From NCBI RefSeq assembly GCF_036860675.1, contig NZ_JAYKGK010000017.1, positions 1 to 26,750 of the forward strand: DNA of 26,750 bases. Direction: 5' to 3'. This DNA comes from Rosettibacter primus. GTDB lineage: Bacteria; Bacteroidota; Ignavibacteria; Ignavibacteriales; Melioribacteraceae. Position 1 is the first letter of the stretch, and every line of letters begins with the position of its first letter. Positions 1 through 8,305 of this stretch are shown piece by piece. The translations under genes and the position numbers were made by a program. The notes below the pieces were generated by a model that saw only the letters and a program-made list of their open reading frames with translations, was not told the origin of the DNA and did not search any database.

Positions 1-38
1 GTAATTAATTTTGAATTGAATTTTGAGAAATGCTTTTG

Positions 39-110
39 TGACCCCAACGGGAATCGAACCCGTATTTTCACCTTGAAAGAGTGATGTCCTAACCGTTAGA
101 CGATGGGGCC
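39..110 (-). tRNA. tRNA-Glu (UUC)
   Basis: Read on the minus strand this is a 72-nt cloverleaf. It has a 7-bp acceptor stem (GGCCCCA with UGGGGUC, one G-U pair), a D arm, an anticodon loop CUUUCAA giving UUC, and a T arm with GGUUCGAUUCC. The discriminator base is A and no CCA follows, so the end must be added after transcription. It is the last tRNA of a four-gene minus-strand cluster. Confidence 0.96.
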
Positions 111-122
111 TAAAATTTTGTG

Positions 123-198
123 GGTGAGCAATGGGACTTGAACCCATGACCTTCTGGGCCACAACCAGATGCTCTAACCAAACTGAGCTATGCTCACC
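123..198 (-). tRNA. tRNA-His (GUG)
   Basis: Minus-strand cloverleaf with anticodon loop UUGUGGC (GUG) on a UCUGG/CCAGA stem. The histidine-specific extra G(-1) is encoded and pairs with discriminator C73, as expected for bacterial tRNA-His. The acceptor stem pairs perfectly (GUGAGCA with UGCUCAC). CCA is not encoded. It lies 12 nt upstream of tRNA-Glu on the same strand. Confidence 0.96.
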
Positions 199-243
199 AT
201 ACAAACTTTTTATATCGGTTAATTTACAACCCGAAAAACTTTG

Positions 244-317
<74 letters not shown>

Positions 318-381
318 TTAATTAAAACTTAATATGATGAGCTAGTAGTTCTGAAAACACTAAGTAAAGAACATAAAGTTG

Positions 382-456
382 TCGGGGAGACAGGATTCGA
401 ACCTGCGACTTCTTGGTCCCAAACCAAGCGCTCTAGCCGGGCTGAGCTACTCCCCG
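382..456 (-). tRNA. tRNA-Pro (UGG)
   Basis: Minus-strand cloverleaf of 75 nt. The acceptor CGGGGAG pairs with CUCCCCG and starts with C1-G72, typical of bacterial tRNA-Pro. The anticodon loop UUUGGGA gives UGG. The discriminator is A and CCA is not encoded. It is the promoter-proximal gene of the minus-strand Pro-Arg-His-Glu cluster. Confidence 0.96.
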
Positions 457-525
457 CCACTCAAAATGTCAAATTGGTAAACTGCTAAATTAAAATACCT
501 AGTCCATAACAATTTGGCTTTCAAA

Positions 526-552
526 AATATATCTTTGAATCAGAAATGTCAA
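526..552 (-). promoter_or_regulatory. possible promoter of the tRNA Pro-Arg-His-Glu cluster
   Basis: On the minus strand a perfect TTGACA (552-547) is followed after 15 nt by TATATT (531-526), or after 17 nt by the weaker TATTTT (529-524). Either would start transcription about 60 nt before tRNA-Pro. The sigma factor preference of this organism is not known from the window, and such hexamers arise often in AT-rich DNA, so this is tentative. The rest of the 457-674 gap shows no gene. Confidence 0.35.
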
Positions 553-674
553 TTTGATGCTTAGAATTATTTTATTGTGTTTCTATTTTAATAAACTAAC
601 TGCACAATAATCATACAATACGGGAATATAAAACTTAATATTTCTATTTTTGCCATTAACAAATAAAATACTTT

Positions 675-1895
675 ATGCCAATAACTTTCTTTTTATCAAG
701 CAGGTATATAAAATCAAAAAAAGATTCTCGATTTATTTCAACAATTTCGACAATTACCATAATCGGAATTTCTATTGGAGTTTGTGTTGTTATTATTGCA
801 TTAACTGTGCTCGATGGATTTCAAAAAATTGTTACAGAAAAAATTATCAATCTTAATTATCATATAAAAATATCTTCATTCGGAAAAAGAAATTTGCCTG
901 ATAATCCTGAAATTCTTAATCTAATTAAAAATCAATTCCCTGAGGATATTGAAAAAATTGACCCATTTGTATCAAAACTTGCTATTATAAAATCCAAAAG
1001 ATTATCCGAGGGAATAACTATAACAGGGTTAAAAAAAGAATCTTTTAACATAATTTTGAAAAAATATATAATTGAAGGTAAAATCAATTTCATTGAGAAT
1101 AAGGATAAAATTATTCTTGGGAAAAAATTAGCAGAAAAACTTTTTGTAAAAGTTGGCGATAAAATTACACTTTTTTCACTACGACATGACCAAATACCTT
1201 CTTTAGATAACCCGCCAGCCATCATGCAATTCCAAGTTGACGGAATTTTTGAAAGTGGAATGGCTGATTATGATGATTTAACTGCATACATAAACTTTCA
1301 AAGTGCGCAAGAATTATTCGGTATGGAAAATGAAATTTCGGGATATAATATTAAGCTGAAAAATATTTCGAACATTAATTCCATTGCCGATAAACTTCAG
1401 GATTTTCTTGGTTATCCCTACTATGTTCAAACTGTTTTTAATATTCATCAAAATATTTTTACATGGCTTGAACTTCAAAAAGAGCCAATACCAATTATTC
1501 TTGGATTAATAATTTTTGTTGCTACTTTTAACATAGTAGGAACATTATTGATGATTGTACTTGAAAGAACAAATGAAATTGGGATTCTTCGTTCACTTGG
1601 AGCAAGCAGAAAATTGATTGTAAAAGTTTTTCTTATTCATGGTATTTATTTAACTGTCTCGGGATTATTCCTTGGTAACATGCTTGCTTTAATAATGAGT
1701 TTAATTCAAGAAAAATTTGATATTATTTCTCTTCCAGAAAAAATTTATTTTGTAACAAAAGTGCCTCTTTTCATTACGATTGATAATTACTTAATTGTTT
1801 CTTTAATTACACTCGCAGTATCATTCATAGCATCGCTTATTCCTGCTTTTGTTGCATCACGTATTCAACCCATTTCAGCAATTAGATTTGATTAA
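675..1895 (+). CDS. FtsX-family ABC permease, LolC/LolE-like
   Basis: This 406-residue inner-membrane permease belongs to the LolC/LolE/MacB family, which extracts lipoproteins from the inner membrane for transfer to the outer membrane carrier. The sequence shows the family layout: an N-terminal membrane helix at about 22-45, a large periplasmic domain at about 46-270, then three C-terminal helices (about 275-300, 317-340 and 372-397). The cytoplasmic segment ERTNEIGILRSLGAS, the FtsX coupling region that contacts the ATPase, follows the second helix. It starts a three-gene operon: the next permease begins 2 nt after its stop and the ATPase follows that. No Shine-Dalgarno sequence is visible before the start. 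Assignment to LolC versus LolE is not possible from the sequence, and a generic MacB-like exporter cannot be excluded. Confidence 0.88.
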   Translation: MPITFFLSSRYIKSKKDSRFISTISTITIIGISIGVCVVIIALTVLDGFQKIVTEKIINLNYHIKISSFGKRNLPDNPEILNLIKNQFPEDIEKIDPFVSKLAIIKSKRLSEGITITGLKKESFNIILKKYIIEGKINFIENKDKIILGKKLAEKLFVKVGDKITLFSLRHDQIPSLDNPPAIMQFQVDGIFESGMADYDDLTAYINFQSAQELFGMENEISGYNIKLKNISNINSIADKLQDFLGYPYYVQTVFNIHQNIFTWLELQKEPIPIILGLIIFVATFNIVGTLLMIVLERTNEIGILRSLGASRKLIVKVFLIHGIYLTVSGLFLGNMLALIMSLIQEKFDIISLPEKIYFVTKVPLFITIDNYLIVSLITLAVSFIASLIPAFVASRIQPISAIRFD

Positions 1896-1897
1896 AA

Positions 1898-3127
1898 ATG
1901 ATAGAACTATTTATTGCAAAAAGATATTTTAGAACTAAACACAAATTAAATTTAATAACAATAATTTCTTTTCTATCAACTGCTGGAATTGCAATTGGTG
2001 TAGCCGCACTTATAATTGTTCTTTCAGTTTTTAATGGTTTTAGTTCTCTTGTTACTTCAATCTTAATCAGCTTTGACCCTCATATTCGTATATCGATTAC
2101 TGATGAAAATGCTTTTTCAAAAATTAATGAATTAGAATCTGCTATAAGAAAAATTCATGATGTTAAAACATATTATCCTTTTGCAGAAGGAAAATCACTT
2201 CTAATTAATAAAAAAAGCTATGAGATTGTGACTCTAAAAGGAATCCCACCATCATTGAAAAATGAGAATTGGGGAATTCCAACCAAAATCATCAGCGGTA
2301 AATTTGACATAGAAAATACTGATAATACCAGCAAAATTATTTTAAGTTTGCCATTAGCACTTCGACTTTCAGCAAGAATTGGAGATGTAATTTATGTTAC
2401 ATCTGCATACAATATTGAAAGAACTATTACTTCATTAGCACTTCCTTCTACAAGGAAATTTGTAGTTACAGGAATTTTCGAAACCAACAATCGCGATTAT
2501 GATATTTCTTATGCATTTACTTCTTTAGAATCAGCACAAAAATTATTTGGCTTAAAAAATAATTTCACTGGTTATGAATTACGTTTGGAAAAAATTGAGA
2601 AATCAGAAAAAGTTAAAAAGGATTTGCAAAAAATTCTTAATACAAATTTATTTTCTGTCAACACATGGTATGACCTTCATAAAGATTTGTACAGTGTTAT
2701 GACAGTTGAAAGATGGTCAGCTTATATTTTATTAAGTTTAATTATTGCCGTTGCAACATTCAATATTTTTGCTTCATTAACAATGACGGTTCTTGAAAAG
2801 AAAAAAGATATTGGAGTTTTACGTACTATGGGATTAGAAAAAAAATCAATTCTGAAAATTTTTATGTTAGAAGGATTACTCGTAGGAATTATTGGAACTA
2901 TTATAGGATTAGCTACAGGATTGATTATCTGTTATCTCCAAATAAAATATAATTTTTATCCTTTAGACCCAACAAAATATATAATTAATGCAATGCCGGT
3001 AAAAATTGAAGTAACAGATATAATTGCTGTAGGATTAATGGCAATGTTTCTTTCATTTATTGCTTCACTCTACCCGGCTAAAAGAGCTGCAAACACAATA
3101 ATTATTGATTCAATAAAATATGAATGA
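1898..3127 (+). CDS. FtsX-family ABC permease, LolC/LolE-like (second paralogue)
   Basis: This 409-residue permease is a diverged paralogue of its upstream neighbour. It has the same architecture: a helix at about 20-46, a periplasmic domain, and three C-terminal helices. The coupling segment is EKKKDIGVLRTMGLE, matching ERTNEIGILRSLGAS upstream. Two non-identical permeases plus one ATPase give the LolCDE heteromeric arrangement, not the single-permease MacB arrangement. It begins 2 nt after the first permease ends and overlaps the ATPase start by 8 nt, which implies translational coupling and equal stoichiometry. In this role it would work at the inner membrane to release mature lipoproteins to a LolA-type carrier. 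No lolA is in the window. Confidence 0.88.
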   Translation: MIELFIAKRYFRTKHKLNLITIISFLSTAGIAIGVAALIIVLSVFNGFSSLVTSILISFDPHIRISITDENAFSKINELESAIRKIHDVKTYYPFAEGKSLLINKKSYEIVTLKGIPPSLKNENWGIPTKIISGKFDIENTDNTSKIILSLPLALRLSARIGDVIYVTSAYNIERTITSLALPSTRKFVVTGIFETNNRDYDISYAFTSLESAQKLFGLKNNFTGYELRLEKIEKSEKVKKDLQKILNTNLFSVNTWYDLHKDLYSVMTVERWSAYILLSLIIAVATFNIFASLTMTVLEKKKDIGVLRTMGLEKKSILKIFMLEGLLVGIIGTIIGLATGLIICYLQIKYNFYPLDPTKYIINAMPVKIEVTDIIAVGLMAMFLSFIASLYPAKRAANTIIIDSIKYE

Positions 3128-3815
3128 CATGAATAATTATATAATTGAAGCCAAAGACATAAAAAAATCTTTTTACAAAACAAAAGAAAAAAAATTAGAA
3201 ATATTAAAAGGTATTTCTCTGAATGTTGAAGCAGGAAAAATTACTTTGATTGTAGGAGCATCTGGGGCGGGAAAAAGTACTTTCCTTCATATTCTTGGTG
3301 GACTTGACCTCCCCGACAGTGGTGAAGTAATAATTAAAAACACAAACATTTTCAAACTTGATGATGATAAATTATCTTCATTCAGAAATAAAAATATTGG
3401 ATTTGTTTTTCAGTTCCATCATCTTCTTCCAGAATTTGATGCATTAGAAAATGTTGCTATACCAATTATGATTAACGGAATTTCACTTAAGCAAGCTGTA
3501 AAAAAAGCAGAAGAACTACTTGATATAGTTGGATTAAAAGAAAGGATTCACCATAAACCTTCAGAACTTTCAGGCGGTGAACAGCAAAGAGTTGCAATTG
3601 CAAGAGCACTTGCAAACGAACCATCAATCATTCTTGCTGATGAACCAACAGGAAATCTTGATTCACAGAATAGTGAAGTTGTTAATAATCTTTTTATTGA
3701 ACTTAATAAAAAATTTGGAATCACTTTTTTAATTGTTACACACAATCCTTCTTTAATTAATTTGGGCGACTATGTTTATGAAATGAAAGATGGATTAATT
3801 TTCAATGCAGAATAA
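3120..3815 (+). CDS. lolD: lipoprotein-releasing ABC transporter ATPase LolD
   Basis: This is a 231-residue cytoplasmic ABC ATPase that powers the two permeases encoded upstream. All nucleotide-binding motifs are intact: Walker A GASGAGKST at 46-54, Q-loop Gln98, signature LSGGEQQ at 150-156, Walker B ending in ILADE with catalytic Glu175, and the switch His208. The PTGNLD sequence after Walker B and the compact length are typical of the LolD/MacB/FtsE subgroup. The start ATG lies inside the last codons of the upstream permease (8-nt overlap). Another ATG three codons downstream is possible. The gene ends 51 nt from the convergent channel gene, with no clear terminator between them. Confidence 0.92.
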   Translation: MNDMNNYIIEAKDIKKSFYKTKEKKLEILKGISLNVEAGKITLIVGASGAGKSTFLHILGGLDLPDSGEVIIKNTNIFKLDDDKLSSFRNKNIGFVFQFHHLLPEFDALENVAIPIMINGISLKQAVKKAEELLDIVGLKERIHHKPSELSGGEQQRVAIARALANEPSIILADEPTGNLDSQNSEVVNNLFIELNKKFGITFLIVTHNPSLINLGDYVYEMKDGLIFNAE

Positions 3816-3866
3816 CTAAAAAGTAAGAATAAATCATAAAGTTCTTGTAAGGAGAGTTTAACAAAT

Positions 3867-5321
3867 TTATAGACCAAAGAATTTTTTAATTTTATCTGCA
3901 ATTATTTTAATTCTTGATTTTACCTGAATTTCTGACTGTGAAATTTTATCAACATTAATTGACTGTCTTTCAGCAATAACTTTCCCGAATTCTTCCACAA
4001 GATTAGTTCTATTATGAATTACAGGTGATATTATATCTTTGTTAATTTCAAATATCAAACATTTTGTTTTAGCTTTAATAGTTGCGGAACGAGGTTCACC
4101 TGTAAATAATGACATCTCACCAAAAAAATCACCGGCTTTCAAGTTTCCCACATGAACGTCTATTCCTTCTTTATTTTTAACAAAAACATTTAATAATCCC
4201 TCAACAAGTATAAACATTGAGTCGCCTTCTTCTCCTTCATTAATAACAACTTCATTTTTATCAAAACCTTTAACTAAAATATTAGAAGCAATGCTGTTAA
4301 GTTCATCCTCATTAAGAAATTTTAATAGCTCAATGTTCTGAAGAATTTTTTTACGGTCTTCAATTAAATTGATATCATAAAATTTTCGTTGATAGTTTCC
4401 TATATAAACATCATTTTTCTTATATGCAGGATAAATTCCAGCATAACTTAAGTTTTCAAGAGAAGCGTTTAGAACAATATCATTAAATTCATCCGGACTT
4501 ATTTCTTTCCATGGTTTTAACCAATAAATTAATTCATATACAATTCCTAATTCATTTACATTATTAATTAAAACTTGCGGTTCGGGCGCATCCGAGAGAT
4601 TTTTTTCGTAATAAATATTTTCGAGTGTGGATAATAAAATTCTTTTTACATTTTTTACTGGAATTGAATGGTCAAGGCATATCTTTGTGCTGAATTTAGA
4701 ATATTCATTTAGTGATGTATGATTTTCAATCAAAACATCCGATAAAATATTCATAGATATAAAAACACGATTATTATTTTCATTCTTAATTACAACTGAA
4801 CCACGAGTTATATTTTCTACCATCCCTGTAATCAAATTATTTCCATTTTTACTCTTAATAGTAATCCAATCACCAACATTAAAAGGTCTAACTCTTGCGA
4901 AAGCTTCTCGTGGAAATAGTGATAGAACTTTTGGTCTAACAGCCATTTGCACAAGAAATAGTAGAATTAAAATAGTAATCCAGAAGAAATCAAAATTTAT
5001 CCAGAAAGAATTCTTCAATATTACAGCTGTAGCAATAGTGTAGATTAGAGATGATACAAGTTCTCTGCTCCATTCAAATGAAATTTTTCGTGTTGATAGT
5101 TTGAATATTTTTTCCCAGAAGAAATAATTGATTATATAATTCAACAGATAAGCCGAAGAATACCAGAAGAGAATATTAACTAAAATCATAAAAACATAAT
5201 CAGTAGGATACTCTTTGTAATTGCTCACGGTTACATAAAAAACATTTGTAAAGTTTAAGAACCCAGTAAATACAAAAATCAATAATGCTATTATTATCTG
5301 AGACTTTTTATTGTAATTCAT
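3867..5321 (-). CDS. MscS-like channel with C-terminal cyclic-nucleotide-binding domain
   Basis: This 484-residue membrane protein resembles the bacterial cyclic-nucleotide-gated (bCNG) subgroup of the MscS superfamily. About four hydrophobic segments occupy residues 8-27, 42-66, 88-103 and 110-127. An MscS-type beta domain follows at about 140-205, containing RPFNVGDWITI and then an alpha/beta portion. Residues 335-435 form a CNMP-binding domain with the phosphate-binding cassette GEMSLFTGEPRSAT at 401-414. This keeps Glu402 and Arg411, the residues that hold the ribose and phosphate of cAMP in this fold. Such channels open or close on nucleotide binding and are often poorly mechanosensitive. 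A ribosome-binding AGGAG precedes the ATG by 11 nt. No adenylate or guanylate cyclase gene is in the window, so the ligand is unknown. Confidence 0.85.
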   Translation of the reverse strand: MNYNKKSQIIIALLIFVFTGFLNFTNVFYVTVSNYKEYPTDYVFMILVNILFWYSSAYLLNYIINYFFWEKIFKLSTRKISFEWSRELVSSLIYTIATAVILKNSFWINFDFFWITILILLFLVQMAVRPKVLSLFPREAFARVRPFNVGDWITIKSKNGNNLITGMVENITRGSVVIKNENNNRVFISMNILSDVLIENHTSLNEYSKFSTKICLDHSIPVKNVKRILLSTLENIYYEKNLSDAPEPQVLINNVNELGIVYELIYWLKPWKEISPDEFNDIVLNASLENLSYAGIYPAYKKNDVYIGNYQRKFYDINLIEDRKKILQNIELLKFLNEDELNSIASNILVKGFDKNEVVINEGEEGDSMFILVEGLLNVFVKNKEGIDVHVGNLKAGDFFGEMSLFTGEPRSATIKAKTKCLIFEINKDIISPVIHNRTNLVEEFGKVIAERQSINVDKISQSEIQVKSRIKIIADKIKKFFGL

Positions 5322-5440
5322 AAATAATTTTTCTCCTGGTATTTATCGTGCTTTAACTATACTTTAATTATCCAAGCTGAATGAAATAAAAATCATGATA
5401 ACAACCTGCATCATAAATTTCTGCTCATCAAAGTTAAAAA

Positions 5441-8023
5441 TCAAATCATTCCTGCATAATGAATTGCATTAAATAATAATTTGAAAGTACCAAATGTCCA
5501 GTGGCGATTTTGGACTTTGAAACCCATCAAAATAACATGGCCATTTTTTTGTTTTACATCAACAATCGCAGCTTTATTAAATAAATAATCTTCTCCAATT
5601 AGAAATCCGGATTTCAATAAATTTTTGTCAGGAAACCGAACAACAATACTTCTATCATATTTCCCAAAAGGTATTGTGGTGGCAAAAGCAATATTATCAC
5701 TTACGTATGCTATAGATTCTTGTTCCATTCCATAACCAATTGGATTTGTATTATCTACTTTAATTCTTAATAACGAACCTGGACAGAAAAATTCATTGCT
5801 TTTAAGATTCTTGAGAACGTTCGTAACTCTTAATCCTAGATCTTCAATGGCAAAGTTGCATGCCTCGCCAAGTGTAATTAAATAACCTCCATCCTTTTCG
5901 ATAAAATTTTTCAAATTTTCCAGTCCAACTTTCCCAATCCCACTATCATACTCTGCTGGTTTTGGTCTATAAAATCTTGCTGCATCACCACTTGGTTTAC
6001 CATTTTTAATAATATCTGCACTCATGTCGGGAATAATAATCACATCACATTTTTGCTTTAGTTTTTTATCCTTGAAATCTTTGTTATGAAGTGTAATGAA
6101 ATTAAATTCGTAATTTTCCAATAATAATCTTGTCCAGCCTTCATCCATGTTCGCAGTCCACGGCTGATATAAACCAACTGTAATTTTTCTTATTTCTTTT
6201 AATTTTTCTTTATGAATATCATCTACAACATCAATTTGAAGATGCAATTCTGAAGCTGCTTTTTTAATTATTTGTTTTGATTTACTGTTTACTTCAATTA
6301 CTACAGAACCCTGATTATATGTTTTACCATTATTAACAAGTTTTTCAGTATTCCAGTAAACTGGAATTCCATTTTTTTGCAGACGATTTATTAAAGCAGA
6401 ATTTACATTCAATCCAGAAGGAGCAATAAAATATTTTCCATTATCTTCGCTAACAAATCCATTTTGATATAATGGCTCGTTAATTTTTACAGAATTAATT
6501 TCAAAGGGTTTATCAATTTGATAGAATTTTACACCCATTAAATAAGGTAAAGTCCAGCCAGCAACATCATAAGGAGTTAGAGGAGGTTCGTTTTTAGATT
6601 TTCGAAGGTCAGGATAATTTTGTTCTTCAAATAAATCTTTAACATATCTGCCATTTGGTTGAGCTAAATAAATTATATAGCTATTTGCGGGATAAATTAC
6701 ATTATCAATCTGAAATTCTTTGTCGATAAAATTAACTTCCACACCACCAAGTTGAAGTATTTCAATCATCTTTGAAGTAGTAACCGGGTCATTTTGTTGA
6801 CGGGGAATTATATAAGCAAATGGTTTTTCAGTTTTTCCTTTTTGAATTGCTTCTTTAGCCATATTATAAAAATTAAGCAATAATTCTTCTTTATAATCCG
6901 AAGAAATTTTTAATAAAGCTTCTGTAAGAGCTAATTCATAATTGACAATATCATGTAGACGCCACCAGCCGCCACGCCATGGATTTGGATAATTAGTTCT
7001 TATATCATAAGTAGTAATTTCATTTGTAGCTTTAATCTCAGAAGGGTCAATATAAATTGGGCTTGCAATATTACAACTAGCCATTTCAGAAAGCAGAGCA
7101 ATTTGATTATGCCAAAGTCCACAATCACTTGCTGGACCTTCCCACCATGCTTCAAATAATGCTTGATTGATAATTCCATTGTATCCAAGTTTATCAAGAT
7201 GTAATGCTGTTAAACTTCCTATCACTCCCTGCCATCTCCATATCAATGGATTTACATTTGGATTAATCGGGTCTTTATATGGAACTAAAAATAATCTTGC
7301 ACCATTGCTGCCCATTTGATGTTCATCAAGCCATATTTGTGGAATCCATTCATGATATGCAACTTTAATTACATTTCTTGTTTCTGACAGATTAAACATA
7401 AACCAATCTCGATTATTATCATGACCTGCATATACATGATAAAGCCATGGCATTGGAGCTCCATCAAATTCTGTATTTAAATTTTTGTAATACCAATCAA
7501 CTACCATTGAAGTACCATCGGGATTAATAGATGGCATTAAAATAAAAATGACATTATTTAGTGCATCAATAATTTCTTGACTGGATTTATTTGTAAGTAA
7601 ATTATAAGCCAGTTCCATCGACATCTGTGAAGACGCAATCTCTGTTGAATGAATATTGCAAGTAACAAGAACTATTATTTTACCTTCTTTTGCCAATAAT
7701 TTTGCTTCATCATCAGAAATTTTTCTTGGGTCTGAAAGTTTTTTTATTATCTCACGAAATCTATCTACATTTTTAATATTTTCTTCTGAACTTATTACAG
7801 CCATAAACATATCTCTGCCGAGTGAAGTCTTTCCAATTTCTTTATAAATTATTTTGTTTGAAAATTGTGCAAGATGTTTGAAATAACTATGAATGGTTTC
7901 ATAGTTAGCAATCTTATAATCAGTTCCAACTTTAAATCCAAGAAATTCTTCAGGTGATTTAATTTGTTGTGAATATAGAATTGTTATAAAAGAAAAAATT
8001 AATAGGATAATTCTCGTAATCAT
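5441..8023 (-). CDS. exported M14-family zinc carboxypeptidase-like peptidase
   Basis: This 860-residue protein has an N-terminal signal peptide (hydrophobic 4-17, likely cleaved near SQQ at 18-20) and an M14 metallocarboxypeptidase domain at about 35-340. The zinc ligands are visible as H125-S-T-E128 and His235 in WLDEHQMG. Arg205 in HDNNRDW is the probable substrate-carboxylate-binding residue, and Glu313 in LLSEMAS is the probable general base. The long C-terminal half (about 400-860) probably includes an Ig- or glutaminase-like fold, with a possible class I amidotransferase-like segment (GGYLITLGEACNFA). It carries no type IX sorting domain, so it is probably periplasmic or exported another way. 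A GGAG lies 6 nt before the ATG. Its likely role is peptide scavenging; exact specificity cannot be read from the sequence. Confidence 0.87.
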   Translation of the reverse strand: MITRIILLIFSFITILYSQQIKSPEEFLGFKVGTDYKIANYETIHSYFKHLAQFSNKIIYKEIGKTSLGRDMFMAVISSEENIKNVDRFREIIKKLSDPRKISDDEAKLLAKEGKIIVLVTCNIHSTEIASSQMSMELAYNLLTNKSSQEIIDALNNVIFILMPSINPDGTSMVVDWYYKNLNTEFDGAPMPWLYHVYAGHDNNRDWFMFNLSETRNVIKVAYHEWIPQIWLDEHQMGSNGARLFLVPYKDPINPNVNPLIWRWQGVIGSLTALHLDKLGYNGIINQALFEAWWEGPASDCGLWHNQIALLSEMASCNIASPIYIDPSEIKATNEITTYDIRTNYPNPWRGGWWRLHDIVNYELALTEALLKISSDYKEELLLNFYNMAKEAIQKGKTEKPFAYIIPRQQNDPVTTSKMIEILQLGGVEVNFIDKEFQIDNVIYPANSYIIYLAQPNGRYVKDLFEEQNYPDLRKSKNEPPLTPYDVAGWTLPYLMGVKFYQIDKPFEINSVKINEPLYQNGFVSEDNGKYFIAPSGLNVNSALINRLQKNGIPVYWNTEKLVNNGKTYNQGSVVIEVNSKSKQIIKKAASELHLQIDVVDDIHKEKLKEIRKITVGLYQPWTANMDEGWTRLLLENYEFNFITLHNKDFKDKKLKQKCDVIIIPDMSADIIKNGKPSGDAARFYRPKPAEYDSGIGKVGLENLKNFIEKDGGYLITLGEACNFAIEDLGLRVTNVLKNLKSNEFFCPGSLLRIKVDNTNPIGYGMEQESIAYVSDNIAFATTIPFGKYDRSIVVRFPDKNLLKSGFLIGEDYLFNKAAIVDVKQKNGHVILMGFKVQNRHWTFGTFKLLFNAIHYAGMI

Positions 8024-8305
8024 TTTTTCTCCAAAGTATTATTTGCTGATTGGAAATTATAAAATAGAATAACAAATAAACACAAAAATTTTTCTTGTTA
8101 GATGTAAAAAAATTTAAGGGGAAAATCTGTAAAGAAGTTTTTTAAATCAGACTCAATAACAAACTTTCGTCAAATATTAACTAAAAAAATACATTAAAAA
8201 ATTTTAAGTATAGTAAGAAGTTTCATTTAGAAAACGGAACAATTGATAATTTTTACGAATAACTAAATCAGTTACTCTGCATAATACATATTTCAAAAAA
8301 GTATT
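8024..8305. other. 282-bp AT-rich intergenic region, no gene seen
   Basis: This stretch lies between the M14 peptidase and the glycoside hydrolase, both on the minus strand. I see no open reading frame with a recognisable product, no tRNA-like fold and no GC-rich terminator hairpin. It presumably holds the peptidase promoter, but no convincing -35/-10 pair stands out. Confidence 0.5.

Noticed and set aside
457..674. Small gene or riboswitch upstream of the permease operon
   Set aside because: The region is AT-rich with no conserved fold or start-plus-ribosome-binding-site frame that I could support.
3816..3866. Terminator between the converging lolD and channel genes
   Set aside because: No stem of useful length with a following T-run could be found in the 51-bp gap.
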